DNA from: Auanema rhodensis | Taxonomy: Eukaryota; Nematoda; Chromadorea; Rhabditida; Rhabditidae | NCBI GenBank assembly: GCA_964057225.1 | Contig: OZ059900.1 | Location: 3,110,501-3,174,500 of the forward strand | Reading direction: 5' to 3' | Length of the DNA: 64,000 nucleotides | Shown here: in pieces, positions 1-12,940 of the stretch | Layout of the letters: every line of letters starts with the position of its first letter | Position numbering within the stretch: position 1 is the first letter of the stretch | The notes under the pieces: model-generated | What the model was told of the DNA's origin: nothing | The model's input: only the letters and a program-made list of their open reading frames with translations | Databases searched by the model: none | Position numbers and translations under genes: made by a program

Positions 1-59
1 TCGAAAATAGAAAGAATTTTTGAAATTTCCGAGTTTTGAGTCTAATTTGGCTAAATCGC

Positions 60-71
60 TCATATATATGA
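60..71. other. Perfect 12-bp palindrome TCATATATATGA
   Basis: A self-complementary 12-mer overlapping the first TGATCA. It is present in most units of all blocks. In a subset of type II units it is broken to 'tcatatacatga' (for example at 1801, 6667 and 9797), usually together with 'cagaagc' in place of 'caaaagc' immediately after. Coordinates are for the first unit. Confidence 0.8.
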
Positions 72-89
72 TCAAAAGCATAGTTTTAC

Positions 90-150
90 TGTCTATGATA
101 ACAAAAGTCTTCAAATATACACTAATAATGTGTAAATCACTGAATTTCAC
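90..150 (+). other. Variable, haplotype-defining segment of the unit
   Basis: This segment distinguishes three unit types. Type I, here, reads 'actgtctatgataacaaaag' followed by 'tcttcaaatatacactaa'. Type II has 'attgtctatgacaac' (or 'ataacaac') then 'catcaattaaacgctag' and 'taaatactga'. Type III has 'cattaattaaacactaatg' or 'cattagttaaacac' and 'aaatcactaaatttcgc'. Several differences change together, so these are haplotypes and not independent point changes. Coordinates are for the first unit; the same segment recurs in every unit. Confidence 0.8.
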
Positions 151-232
151 TCAAATAGCATTACTACACTAAGTATGGTCGTTTTTATGCCTTTAACACC
201 ATATACTCACCGATTTTTGGTACAAAATCTGT
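151..232 (+). other. Near-invariant core of the unit
   Basis: From 'tcaaatagcattacta' through 'ctaagtatggtcgttttta', 'tgcctttaacaccatatac' and 'tcaccgatttttggtac' to 'aaaatctgt'. This roughly 80-bp segment is the same in nearly every unit of A, B (inverted) and C. Exceptions are mostly single bases: 'gtcattttta' at about 4001 and 9913; 'actcaacga' in several units; 'caccggttttt' at about 13073 and 29761; 'caccgagttttgg' at about 22112; and 'tatactaag' at 10943, 12682 and 23803. Conservation much stronger than in the neighbouring variable segment could reflect a bound protein or nucleosome constraint. That function is inference. Coordinates are for the first unit. Confidence 0.75.
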
Positions 233-263
233 GATACTCGTAAATTTTGATCATATTCGGTGA

Positions 264-275
264 GATTCGAGAATC
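264..275. other. Short inverted repeat GATTC-GA-GAATC
   Basis: A 5-bp inverted repeat with a 2-base spacer, present in units with the 'gattcgagaatc' variant. Many units have 'gatttgagaatc' or 'gatttgaaaatc', which weakens it. Coordinates are for the first unit. Confidence 0.6.
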
Positions 276-332
276 AAACACACAATACACGGAATAAGTT
301 TATTTTTAAGAGTTTGCACTGATATTTATTCA

Positions 333-344
333 TTTTGATCAAAA
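333..344. other. Perfect 12-bp palindrome TTTTGATCAAAA
   Basis: A self-complementary 12-mer centred on the third TGATCA of the unit, at an A/T-tract boundary. It is kept in nearly all units. Some block C units read 'cactttgatcaaaa', shortening it to 10 bp, and four C units have 'gatctttttgatca' instead. The three TGATCA sites sit 178-179, about 87-89 and about 81 bp apart. Coordinates are for the first unit. Confidence 0.8.
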
Positions 345-2264
345 AAGGTCGAAAATAGAAAGAATTTTTGAAATTTCCGAGTTTTGAGTCTAATTTGGCT
401 AAATCGCTCATATATATGATCAAAAGCATAGTTTTATTGTCTATGACAACAAAAGTCATCAATTAAACGCTAGTGATGTTTAAATACTGAATTTCGCTCA
501 AATAGCATTACTACACTAAGTATGGTCGTTTTTATGCCTTTAACACCATATACTCACCGATTTTTGGTACAAAATCTGTAATACTCGTAAATTTTGATCA
601 TATTCGTTAAGATTTGAGAATCAAACATACAATACACAAAATCAGTCTATTTTTATGAGCTTGCACTGATATATATTCATTTTGATCAAAAAAGGTCGAA
701 AATAGAAAGAATTTTTGAAATTTACGAGTTTTGAGTCTAATTTGGCTAAATCGCTCATATATATGATCAGAAGCATAGTTTTATTGTCTATGACAACGAA
801 AGTCATTAATTAAACACTAATGATGTTTAAATCACTAAATTTCGCTCAAATAGCATTACTACACTAAGTATGGTCGTTTTTATGCCTTTAACACCATATA
901 CTCACCGATTTTTGGTACAAAATCTGTAATACTCGTAAATTTTGATCATATTCGGTGAGATTCGAGAATCAAACACACAATAAACAAAATCAGTCTATTT
1001 TTATGAGTTTGCACTGATATATATTCATTTTGATCAAAAAAGGTCGAAAATAGAAAGAATTTTTGAATTTTCCGAGTTTTGAGTCCAATTGGGCTAAATC
1101 GCTCATATACATGATCAGAAGCATAGTTTTATTGTCTATGACAACAAAAGTCATCAATTAAACGCTAGTGATGTTTAAATACTGATTTTCGCTCAAATAG
1201 CATTACTACACTAAGTATGGTCGTTTTTATGCCTTTAACACCATATACTCACCGATTTTTGGTACAAAATCTGTAATACTCGTAAATTTTGATTATATTC
1301 GTTAAAATTTGAAAATCAAACACACAATAAACAAAATCAGTCTATTTTTATGAGTTTGCACTGATATATATTCATTTTGATCAAAAAAGGTCGAAAATAG
1401 AAAGAATTTTTGAATTTTCCGAGTTTTGAGTCCAATTGGGCTAAATCGCTCATATATATGATCAAAAGCATAGTTTTACTGTCTATGATAACAAAAGTCT
1501 TCAAATATACACTAATAATGATTAAATCACTGAATTTCACTCAAATAGCATTACTACACTAAGTATGGTCGTTTTTATGCCTTTAACACCATATACTCAC
1601 CGATTTTTGGTACAAAATCTGTGATACTCGTAAATTTTGATCATATTCGGTGAGATTCGAGAATCAAACACACAATACACGAAATAAGTTTATTTTTACG
1701 AGTTTGCACTGATATTTATTCATTTTGATCAAAAAAGGTCGAAAATAGAAAGAATTTTTGAAATTTCCGAGTTTTGAGTCTAATTTGGCTAAATCGCTCA
1801 TATACATGATCAGAAGCATAGTTTTATTGTCTATGACAACAAAAGTCATCAATTGAACGCTAGTGATGTTTAAATACTGATTTTCGCTCAAATAGCATTA
1901 CTACACTAAGTATGGTCGTTTTTATGCCTTTAACACCATATACTCACCGATTTTTGGTACAAAATCTGTAATACTCGTAAATTTTGATCATATTCGTTAA
2001 GATTTGAGAATCAAACATACAATACACAAAATCAGTCTATTTTTATGAGCTTGCACTGATATATATTCATTTTGATCAAAAAAGGTCGAAAATAGAAAGA
2101 ATTTTTGAAATTTACGAGTTTTGAGTCTAATTTGGCTAAATCGCTCATATATATGATCAGAAGCATAGTTTTATTGTCTATGACAACAAAAGTCATTAGT
2201 TAAACACTAATGATGTTTAAATCACTAAATTTCGCTCAAATAGCATTACTACACTAAGTATGGT

Positions 2265-5200
2265 CGTTTTTATGCCTTTAACACCATATACTCACCGATT
2301 TTTGGTACAAAATCTGTAATACTTGTAAATTTTGATCATATTCGTTAAGATTCGAGAATCAAACATATAATACACGAAATAAGTCTATTTTTACAAGTTT
2401 GCACTGATATTTATTCATTTTGATCAAAAAAGATCGAAAATAGAAAGAATTTTTGAAATTTCCGAGTTTTGAGTCCAATTTGGCTAAATCGCTCATATAT
2501 ATGATCAAAAGCATAGTTTTACTGTCTATGATAACAAAAGTCTTCAAATATACACTAATAATGTGTAAATCACTGAATTTCACTCAAATAGCATTACTAC
2601 ACTAAGTATGGTCGTTTTTATGCCTTTAACACCATATACTCACCGATTTTTGGTACAAAATCTGTGATACTCGTAAATTTTGATCATATTCGGTGAGATT
2701 CGAGAATCAAACACACAATACACGAAATAAGTTTATTTTGACGAGTTTGCACTGATATTTATTCATTTTGATCAAAAAAGGTCGAAAATAGAAAGAATTT
2801 TCGAATTTTCCGAGTTTTGAGTCCAATTGGGCTAAATCGCTCATATATATGATCAAAAGCATAGTTTTACTGTCTATGATAACAAAAGTCTTCAAATATA
2901 CACTAATGATGTGTAAATCACTGAATTTCACTCAAATAGCTTTACTACACTAAGTATGGTCGTTTTTATGCCTTTAACACCATATACTCACCGATTTTTG
3001 GTACAAAATCTGTAATACTCGTAAATTTTGATCATATTCGTTAAGATTTGAGAATCAAACATACAATACACAAAATCAGTCTATTTTTATGAGCTTGCAC
3101 TGATATATATTCATTTTGATCAAAAAAGGTCGAAAATAGAAAGAATTTTTGAAATTTCCGAGTTTTGAGTCTAATTTGGCTAAATCGCTCATATATATGA
3201 TCAAAAGCATAGTTTTACTGTCTATGATAACAAAAGTCTTCAAATATACACTAATAATGTGTAAATCACTGAATTTCATTCAAATAGCTTTACTACACTA
3301 AGTATGGTCGTTTTTATGCCTTTAACACCATATACTCAACGATTTTTGGTACAAAATCTGTAATACTCGTAAATTTTGATCATATTCGTTAAGATTTGAG
3401 AATCAAACATACAATACGCAAAATCAGTCTATTTTTATGAGCTTGCACTGATATATATTCATTTTGATCAAAAAAGGTCGAAAATAGAAAGAATTTTTGA
3501 AATTTCCGAGTTTTGAGTCTAATTTGGCTAAATCGCTCATATACATGATCAGAAGCATAGTTTTATTGTCCATGACAACAAAATTCATCAATTAAACGCT
3601 AGTGATGTTTAAATACTGATTTTCGCTCAAATAGCATTACTACACTAAGTATGGTCGTTTTTATGCCTTTAACACCATATACTCACCGATTTTTGGTACA
3701 AAATCTGTAATACTCGTAAATTTTGATCATATTCGTTAAGATTTGAAAATCAAACACACAATAAACAAAATCAGTCTATTTTTATGAGTTTGCACTGATA
3801 TATATTCATTTTGATCAAAAAAGGTCGAAAATAGAAAGAATTTTTGAAATTTCCGAGTTTTGAGTCTAATTTGGCTAAATCGCTCATATATATGATCAAA
3901 AGCATAGTTTTATTGTCTATAACAACAAAAGTCATCAATTAAACGCTAGTGATGTTTAAATACTGAATTTCGCTCAAATAGCATTACTACACTAAGTATG
4001 GTCATTTTTATGCCTTTAACACCATATACTCACCGATTTTTGGTACAAAATCTGTAATACTTGTAAATTTTGATCATATTCGTTAAGATTCGAGAATCAA
4101 ACATATAATACACGAAATAAGTCTATTTTTACAAGTTTGCACTGATATTTATTCATTTTGATCAAAAAAGATCGAAAATAGAAAGAATTTTTGAAATTTC
4201 CGAGTTTTGAGTCCAATTTGGCTAAATCGCTCATATATATGATCAAAAGCATAGTTTTACTGTCTATGATAACAAAAGTCTTCAAATATACACTAATAAT
4301 GTGTAAATCACTGAATTTCACTCAAATAGCATTACTACACTAAGTATGGTCGTTTTTATGCCTTTAACACCATATACTCACCGATTTTTGGTACAAAATC
4401 TGTGATACTCGTAAATTTTGATCATATTCGGTGAGATTCGAGAATCAAACACACAATACACGAAATAAGTTTATTTTGACGAGTTTGCACTGATATTTAT
4501 TCATTTTGATCAAAAAAGGTCGAAAATAGAAAGAATTTTCGAATTTTCCGAGTTTTGAGTCCAATTGGGCTAAATCGCTCATATATATGATCAAAAGCAT
4601 AGTTTTACTGTCTATGATAACAAAAGTCTTCAAATATACACTAATGATGTGTAAATCACTGAATTTCACTCAAATAGCTTTACTACACTAAGTATGGTCG
4701 TTTTTATGCCTTTAACACCATATACTCACCGATTTTTGGTACAAAATCTGTAATACTCGTAAATTTTGATCATATTCGTTAAGATTTGAGAATCAAACAT
4801 ACAATACACAAAATCAGTCTATTTTTATGAGCTTGCACTGATATATATTCATTTTGATCAAAAAAGGTCGAAAATAGAAAGAATTTTTGAAATTTCCGAG
4901 TTTTGAGTCTAATTTGGCTAAATCGCTCATATATATGATCAAAAGCATAGTTTTACTGTCTATGATAACAAAAGTCTTCAAATATACACTAATAATGTGT
5001 AAATCACTGAATTTCATTCAAATAGCTTTACTACACTAAGTATGGTCGTTTTTATGCCTTTAACACCATATACTCAACGATTTTTGGTACAAAATCTGTA
5101 ATACTCGTAAATTTTGATCATATTCGTTAAGATTTGAGAATCAAACATACAATACGCAAAATCAGTCTATTTTTATGAGCTTGCACTGATATATATTCAT

Positions 5201-5591
5201 TTTGATCAAAAAAGGTCGAAAATAGAAAGAATTTTTGAAATTTCCGAGTTTTGAGTCTAATTTGGCTAAATCGCTCATATACATGATCAGAAGCATAGTT
5301 TTATTGTCTATGACAACAAAATTCATCAATTAAACGCTAGTGATGTTTAAATACTGATTTTCGCTCAAATAGCATTACTACACTAAGTATGGTCGTTTTT
5401 ATGCCTTTAACACCATATACTCACCGATTTTTGGTACAAAATCTGTAATACTCGTAAATTTTGATCATATTCGTTAAGATTTGAAAATCAAACACACAAT
5501 AAACAAAATCAGTCTATTTTTATGAGTTTGCACTGATATATATTCATTTTGATCAAAAAAGGTCGAAAATAGAAAGAATTTTTGAATTTTC
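2265..5591 (+). repeat. Tandem 5-unit higher-order repeat (1738 bp period)
   Basis: The segment from about 2265 recurs 1738 bp later, from about 4003 to about 5591. The unit order I-I-I-II-II predicts 3 x 348 + 2 x 347 = 1738, as observed. Diagnostic shared variants are 'aaaaaagatcgaaaatag' (2427, 4165), 'ttattttgacgag', and 'ttcgaattttccgag'. Identity ends where the second copy changes 'gaaatttccgag' to 'gaattttccgag' near 5590. Boundaries were read by eye. Confidence 0.8.
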
Positions 5592-8500
5592 CGAGTTTTG
5601 AGTCCAATTGGGCTAAATCGCTCATATATATGATCAAAAGCATAGTTTTACTGTCTATGATAACAAAAGTCTTCAAATATACACTAATAATGTGTAAATC
5701 ACTGAATTTCATTCAAATAGCTTTACTACACTAAGTATGGTCGTTTTTATGCCTTTAACACCATATACTCAACGATTTTTGGTACAAAATCTGTAATACT
5801 CGTAAATTTTGATCATATTCGTTAAGATTTGAGAATCAAACATACAATACGCAAAATCAGTCTATTTTTATGAGCTTGCACTGATATATATTCATTTTGA
5901 TCAAAAAAGGTCGAAAATAGAAAGAATTTTTGAAATTTCCGAGTTTTGAGTCTAATTTGGCTAAATCGCTCATATACATGATCAGAAGCATAGTTTTATT
6001 GTCTATGACAACAAAATTTATCAATTAAACGCTAGTGATGTTTAAATACTGATTTTCGCTCAAATAGCATTACTACACTAAGTATGGTCGTTTTTATGCC
6101 TTTAACACCATATACTCACCGATTTTTGGTACAAAATCTGTAATACTCGTAAATTTTGATCATATTCGTTAAGATTTGAAAATCAAACACACAATAAACA
6201 AAATCAGTCTATTTTTATGAGTTTGCACTGATATATATTCATTTTGATCAAAAAAGGTCGAAAATAGAAAGAATTTTTGAATTTTCCGAGTTTTGAGTCC
6301 AATTGGGCTAAATCGCTCATATATATGATCAAAAGCATAGTTTTACTGTCTATGATAACAAAAGTCTTCAAATATACACTAATAATGATTAAATCACTGA
6401 ATTTCACTCAAATAGCATTACTACACTAAGTATGGTCGTTTTTATGCCTTTAACACCATATACTCACCGATTTTTGGTACAAAATCTGTGATACTCGTAA
6501 ATTTTGATCATATTCGGTGAGATTCGAGAATCAAACACACAATACACGAAGTAAGTTTATTTTTACGAGTTTGCACTGATATTTATTCATTTTGATCAAA
6601 AAAGGTCGAAAATAGAAAGAATTTTTGAAATTTCCGAGTTTTGAGTCTAATTTGGCTAAATCGCTCATATACATGATCAGAAGCATAGTTTTATTGTCTA
6701 TGACAACAAAAGTCATCAATTGAACGCTAGTGATGTTTAAATACTGATTTTCGCTCAAATAGCATTACTACACTAAGTATGGTCGTTTTTATGCCTTTAA
6801 CACCATATACTCACCGATTTTTGGTACAAAATCTGTAATACTCGTAAATTTTGATCATATTCGTTAAGATTTGAGAATCAAACATACAATACACAAAATC
6901 AGTCTATTTTTATGAGCTTGCACTGATATATATTCATTTTGATCAAAAAAGGTCGAAAATAGAAAGAATTTTTGAAATTTACGAGTTTTGAGTCTAATTT
7001 GGCTAAATCGCTCATATATATGATCAGAAGCATAGTTTTATTGTCTATGACAACAAAAGTCATTAGTTAAACACTAATGATGTTTAAATCACTAAATTTC
7101 GCTCAAATAGCATTACTACACTAAGTATGGTCGTTTTTATGCCTTTAACACCATATACTCACCGATTTTTGGTACAAAATCTGTAATACTTGTAAATTTT
7201 GATCATATTCGTTAAGATTCGAGAATCAAACATATAATACACGAAATAAGTCTATTTTTACAAGTTTGCACTGATATTTATTCATTTTGATCAAAAAAGA
7301 TCGAAAATAGAAAGAATTTTTGAAATTTCCGAGTTTTGAGTCCAATTTGGCTAAATCGCTCATATATATGATCAAAAGCATAGTTTTACTGTCTATGATA
7401 ACAAAAGTCTTCAAATATACACTAATAATGTGTAAATCACTGAATTTCACTCAAATAGCATTACTACACTAAGTATGGTCGTTTTTATGCCTTTAACACC
7501 ATATACTCACCGATTTTTGGTACAAAATCTGTGATACTCGTAAATTTTGATCATATTCGGTGAGATTCGAGAATCAAACACACAATACACGAAATAAGTT
7601 TATTTTGACGAGTTTGCACTGATATTTATTCATTTTGATCAAAAAAGGTCGAAAATAGAAAGAATTTTCGAATTTTCCGAGTTTTGAGTCCAATTGGGCT
7701 AAATCGCTCATATATATGATCAAAAGCATAGTTTTACTGTCTATGATAACAAAAGTCTTCAAATATACACTAATGATGTGTAAATCACTGAATTTCACTC
7801 AAATAGCTTTACTACACTAAGTATGGTCGTTTTTATGCCTTTAACACCATATACTCACCGATTTTTGGTACAAAATCTGTAATACTCGTAAATTTTGATC
7901 ATATTCGTTAAGATTTGAGAATCAAACATACAATACACAAAATCAGTCTATTTTTATGAGCTTGCACTGATAAATATTCATTTTGATCAAAAAAGGTCGA
8001 AAATAGAAAGAATTTTTGAAATTTCCGAGTTTTGAGTCTAATTTGGCTAAATCGCTCATATATATGATCAAAAGCATAGTTTTACTGTCTATGATAACAA
8101 AAGTCTTCAAATATACACTAATAATGTGTAAATCACTGAATTTCATTCAAATAGCTTTACTACACTAAGTATGGTCGTTTTTATGCCTTTAACACCATAT
8201 ACTCAACGATTTTTGGTACAAAATCTGTAATACTCGTAAATTTTGATCATATTCGTTAAGATTTGAGAATCAAACATACAATACGCAAAATCAGTCTATT
8301 TTTATGAGCTTGCACTGATATATATTCATTTTGATCAAAAAAGGTCGAAAATAGAAAGAATTTTTGAAATTTCCGAGTTTTGAGTCTAATTTGGCTAAAT
8401 CGCTCATATACATGATCAGAAGCATAGTTTTATTGTCTATGACAACAAAATTCATCAATTAAACGCTAGTGATGTTTAAATACTGATTTTCGCTCAAATA

Positions 8501-10354
8501 GCATTACTACACTAAGTATGGTCGTTTTTATGCCTTTAACACCATATACTCACCGATTTTTGGTACAAAATCTGTAATACTCGTAAATTTTGATCATATT
8601 CGTTAAGATTTGAAAATCAAACACACAATAAACAAAATCAGTCTATTTTTATGAGTTTGCACTGATATATATTCATTTTGATCAAAAAAGGTCGAAAATA
8701 GAAAGAATTTTTGAATTTTCCGAGTTTTGAGTCCAATTGGGCTAAATCGCTCATATATATGATCAAAAGCATAGTTTTACTGTCTATGATAACAAAAGTC
8801 TTCAAATATACACTAATAATGTGTAAATCACTGAATTTCATTCAAATAGCTTTACTACACTAAGTATGGTCGTTTTTATGCCTTTAACACCATATACTCA
8901 ACGATTTTTGGTACAAAATCTGTAATACTCGTAAATTTTGATCATATTCGTTAAGATTTGAGAATCAAACATACAATACGCAAAATCAGTCTATTTTTAT
9001 GAGCTTGCACTGATATATATTCATTTTGATCAAAAAAGGTCGAAAATAGAAAGAATTTTTGAAATTTCCGAGTTTTGAGTCTAATTTGGCTAAATCGCTC
9101 ATATACATGATCAGAAGCATAGTTTTATTGTCTATGACAACAAAATTTATCAATTAAACGCTAGTGATGTTTAAATACTGATTTTCGCTCAAATAGCATT
9201 ACTACACTAAGTATGGTCGTTTTTATGCCTTTAACACCATATACTCACCGATTTTTGGTACAAAATCTGTAATACTCGTAAATTTTGATCATATTCGTTA
9301 AGATTTGAAAATCAAACACACAATGAACAAAATCAGTCTATTTTTATGAGTTTGCACTGATATATATTCATTTTGATCAAAAAAGGTCGAAAATAGAAAG
9401 AATTTTTGAATTTTCCGAGTTTTGAGTCCAATTGGGCTAAATCGCTCATATATATGATCAAAAGCATAGTTTTACTGTCTATGATAACAAAAGTCTTCAA
9501 ATATACACTAATAATGATTAAATCACTGAATTTCACTCAAATAGCATTACTACACTAAGTATGGTCGTTTTTATGCCTTTAACACCATATACTCACCGAT
9601 TTTTGGTACAAAATCTGTGATACTCGTAAATTTTGATCATATTCGGTGAGATTCGAGAATCAAACACACAATACACGAAATAAGTTTATTTTTACGAGTT
9701 TGCACTGATATTTATTCATTTTGATCAAAAAAGGTCGAAAATAGAAAGAATTTTTGAAATTTCCGAGTTTTGAGTCTAATTTGGCTAAATCGCTCATATA
9801 CATGATCAGAAGCATAGTTTTATTGTCTATGACAACAAAAGTCATCAATTAAACGCTAGTGATGTTTAAATACTGATTTTCGCTCAAATAGCATTACTAC
9901 ACTAAGTATGGTCATTTTTATGCCTTTAACACCATATACTCACCGATTTTTGGTACAAAATCTGTAATACTCGTAAATTTTGATCATATTCGTTAAGATT
10001 TGAGAATCAAACATACAATACACAAAATCAGTCTATTTTTATGAGCTTGCACTGATATATATTCATTTTGATCAAAAAAGGTCGAAAATAGAAAGAATTT
10101 TTGAAATTTACGAGTTTTGAGTCTAATTTGGCTAAATCGCTCATATATATGATCAGAAGCATAGTTTTATTGTCTATGACAACAAAAGTCATTAGTTAAA
10201 CACTAATGATGTTTAAATCACTAAATTTCGCTCAAATAGCATTACTACACTAAGTATGGTCGTTTTTATGCCTTTAACACCATATACTCACCGATTTTTG
10301 GTAAAAAATCTGTAATACTTGTAAATTTTGATCATATTCGTTAAGATTCGAGAA
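4010..10354 (+). repeat. Tandem 9-unit higher-order repeat (3129 bp period), two copies
   Basis: About 3.1 kb starting near 4010 recurs with an offset of 3129 bp. Landmark units start at 4172 and 7301. The type word I-I-I-II-I-II-I-II-III predicts 6 x 348 + 3 x 347 = 3129, matching exactly. Only scattered single-base differences were seen, for example 'gaagtaag' (6548) against 'gaaataag' (9677), 'aattgaacgc' (6719) against 'aattaaacgc' (9848), and 'gatatatattc' (4840) against 'gataaatattc' (7969). This implies a recent duplication. Confidence 0.82.
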
Positions 10355-12940
10355 TCAAACACATAATACACGAAATAAGTCTATTTTTATGAGTTTGCAC
10401 TGATATTTATTCATTTTGATCAAAAAAGGTCGAAAATAGAAAGAATTTTTGAATTTTCCGAGTTTTGAGTCCAATTGGGCTAAATCGCTCATATATATGA
10501 TCAAAAGCATAGTTTTACTGTCTATGATAACAAAAGTCTTCAAATATACACTAATAATGATTTAATCACTGAATTTCACTCAAATAGCATTACTACACTA
10601 AGTATGGTCGTTTTTATGCCTTTAACACCATATACTCACCGATTTTTGGTACAAAATCTGTGATACTCGTAAATTTTGATCATATTCGGTGAGATTCGAG
10701 AACCAAACACACAATACACGAAATAAGTTTATTTTTACGAGTTTGCACTGATATTTATTCATTTTGATCAAAAAAGGTCAAAAATAGAAAGAATTTTTGA
10801 AATTTCCGAGTTTTGAGTCTAATTTGGCTAAATCGCTCATATATATGATCAAAAGCATAGTTTTACTGTCTATGATAACAAAAGTCTTCAAATATACACT
10901 AATAATGTGTAAATCACTGAATTTCACTCAAATAGCATTACTATACTAAGTATGGTCGTTTTTATGCCTTTAACACCATATACTCACCGATTTTTGGTAC
11001 AAAATCTGTAATACTCGTAAATTTTGATCATATTCGTTAAGATTTGAAAATCAAACACACAATAAACAAAATCAGTCTATTTTTATGAGTTTGCACTGAT
11101 ATATATTCATTTTGATCAAAAAAGGTCGAAAATAGAAAGAATTTTTGAATTTTCCGAGTTTTGAGTCCAATTGGGCTAAATCGCTCATATATATGATCAA
11201 AAGCATAGTTTTACTGTCTATGATAACAAAAGTCTTCAAATATACACTAATAATGATTAAATCACTGAATTTCACTCAAATAGCATTACTACACTAAGTA
11301 TGGTCGTTTTTATGCCTTTAACACCATATACTCACCGATTTTTGGTACAAAATCTGTGATACTCGTAAATTTTGATCATATTCGGTGAGATTCGAGAATC
11401 AAACACACAATACACGAAATAAGTTTATTTTTACGAGTTTGCACTGATATTTATTCATTTTGATCAAAAAAGGTCGAAAATAGAAAGAATTTTTGAAATT
11501 TCCGAGTTTTGAGTCTAATTTGGCTAAATCGCTCATATACATGATCAGAAGCATAGTTTTATTGTCTATGACAACAAAAGTCATCAATTAAACGCTAGTG
11601 ATGTTTAAATACTGATTTTCGCTCAAATAGCATTACTACACTAAGTATGGTCATTTTTATGCCTTTAACACCATATACTCACCGATTTTTGGTACAAAAT
11701 CTGTAATACTCGTAAATTTTGATCATATTCGTTAAGATTTGAGAATCAAACATACAATACACAAAATCAGTCTATTTTTATGAGCTTGCACTGATATATA
11801 TTCATTTTGATCAAAAAAGGTCGAAAATAGAAAGAATTTTTGAAATTTACGAGTTTTGAGTCTAATTTGGCTAAATCGCTCATATATATGATCAGAAGCA
11901 TAGTTTTATTGTCTATGACAACAAAAGTCATTAGTTAAACACTAATGATGTTTAAATCACTAAATTTCGCTCAAATAGCATTACTACACTAAGTATGGTC
12001 GTTTTTATGCCTTTAACACCATATACTCACCGATTTTTGGTACAAAATCTGTAATACTTGTAAATTTTGATCATATTCGTTAATATTCGAGAATCAAACA
12101 CATAATACACGAAATAAGTCTATTTTTATGAGTTTGCACTGATATTTATTCATTTTGATCAAAAAAGGTCGAAAATAGAAAGAATTTTTGAATTTTCCGA
12201 GTTTTGAGTCCAATTGGGCTAAATCGCTCATATATATGATCAAAAGCATAGTTTTACTGTCTATGATAACAAAAGTCTTCAAATATACACTAATAATGAT
12301 TTAATCACTGAATTTCACTCAAATAGCATTACTACACTAAGTATGGTCGTTTTTATGCCTTTAACACCATATACTCACCGATTTTTGGTACAAAATCTGT
12401 GATACTCGTAAATTTTGATCATATTCGGTGAGATTCGAGAACCAAACACACAATACACGAAATAAGTTTATTTTTACGAGTTTGCACTGATATTTATTCA
12501 TTTTGATCAAAAAAGGTCAAAAATAGAAAGAATTTTTGAAATTTCCGAGTTTTGAGTCTAATTTGGCTAAATCGCTCATATATATGATCAAAAGCATAGT
12601 TTTACTGTCTATGATAACAAAAGTCTTCAAATATACACTAATAATGTGTAAATCACTGAATTTCACTCAAATAGCATTACTATACTAAGTATGGTCGTTT
12701 TTATGCCTTTAACACCATATACTCACCGATTTTTGGTACAAAATCTGTGATACTCGTAAATTTTGATCATATTCGGTGAGATTCGAGAATCAAACACACA
12801 ATACACAAAATAAGTTTATTTTTACGAGTTTGCACTGATATTTATTCATTTTGATCAAAAAAGGTCGAAAATAGAAAGAATTTTTGAAATTTCCGAGTTT
12901 TGAGTCTAATTTGGCTAAATCGCTCATATATATGATCAAA
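7533..12940 (+). repeat. Long-range duplication at 12862 bp (37 units), copy 1
   Basis: About 5.4 kb, nested over the 9-unit and 5-unit repeats, recurs at 20395-25802. The match carries the rare variants 'aaatttatcaatt', 'gagaaccaaacac' and 'tactatactaag' in the same order. It begins between 'ctgtgatactcg' (7525) and the following unit. Confidence 0.78.
9206..12747 (+). repeat. Tandem 5-unit duplication (1739 bp period)
   Basis: The block from about 9206 to 10944 is repeated directly next to itself at about 10945-12747 with an offset of 1739 bp. Shared rare variants are 'gagaaccaaacac' (10698, 12437), 'aggtcaaaaatag' (10777, 12516) and 'ctatactaag' (10941, 12680). The offset differs by 1 bp from the 1738-bp repeat upstream because the unit types in it differ (I, II, III, I, I). 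Confidence 0.8.

Larger units (their letters stand above)
1..348 (+). repeat. Reference unit (type I, 348 bp)
   Basis: The first complete unit, used here as a map of the parts. In order: 'tcgaaaatagaaagaa' and a T/A-rich stretch; a 12-bp palindrome at 60-71; the first TGATCA at 69-74; the variable segment at about 90-150; the conserved core at about 151-232; a second TGATCA at 248-253; a short inverted repeat at 264-275; and the third TGATCA inside a 12-bp palindrome at 333-344. Type I and III units are 348 bp and type II units 347 bp. The one-base difference maps to the variable segment, where 'taaatcactg' in types I and III is 'taaatactg' in type II. Confidence 0.9.
1..2720 (+). repeat. Long-range duplication at 17034 bp (49 units), copy 1
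   Basis: Position 1 aligns with 17035 in exact unit phase, and the type order I-II-III-II-I-II-III is the same in both. The match runs to about 2720, where the left copy has 'ttattttgacgag' and the right has 'ttcatttttaagag'. Only occasional point differences were noticed, such as 'gttaaaatttg' (1300) against 'gttaagatttg'. Confidence 0.78.

Noticed and set aside
60-74. TATA-box promoter from 'catatatatgatc' in each unit
   Set aside because: AT-rich palindromes of this type occur by chance in such DNA. No linked initiator or transcript evidence is available.
138-160. CENP-B box in 'tttcgctcaaatagc' of types II and III
   Set aside because: It has TTCG and the central A but lacks most of the CGGG end, so it is not a credible CENP-B box.
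274-462. Short open frames of 61-75 codons in most units as genes
   Set aside because: They are the same frame of the satellite repeated, start at different ATGs depending on unit variant, and are broken by single-base variants in many units. No recognisable domain, and changes between copies are mostly amino-acid altering.
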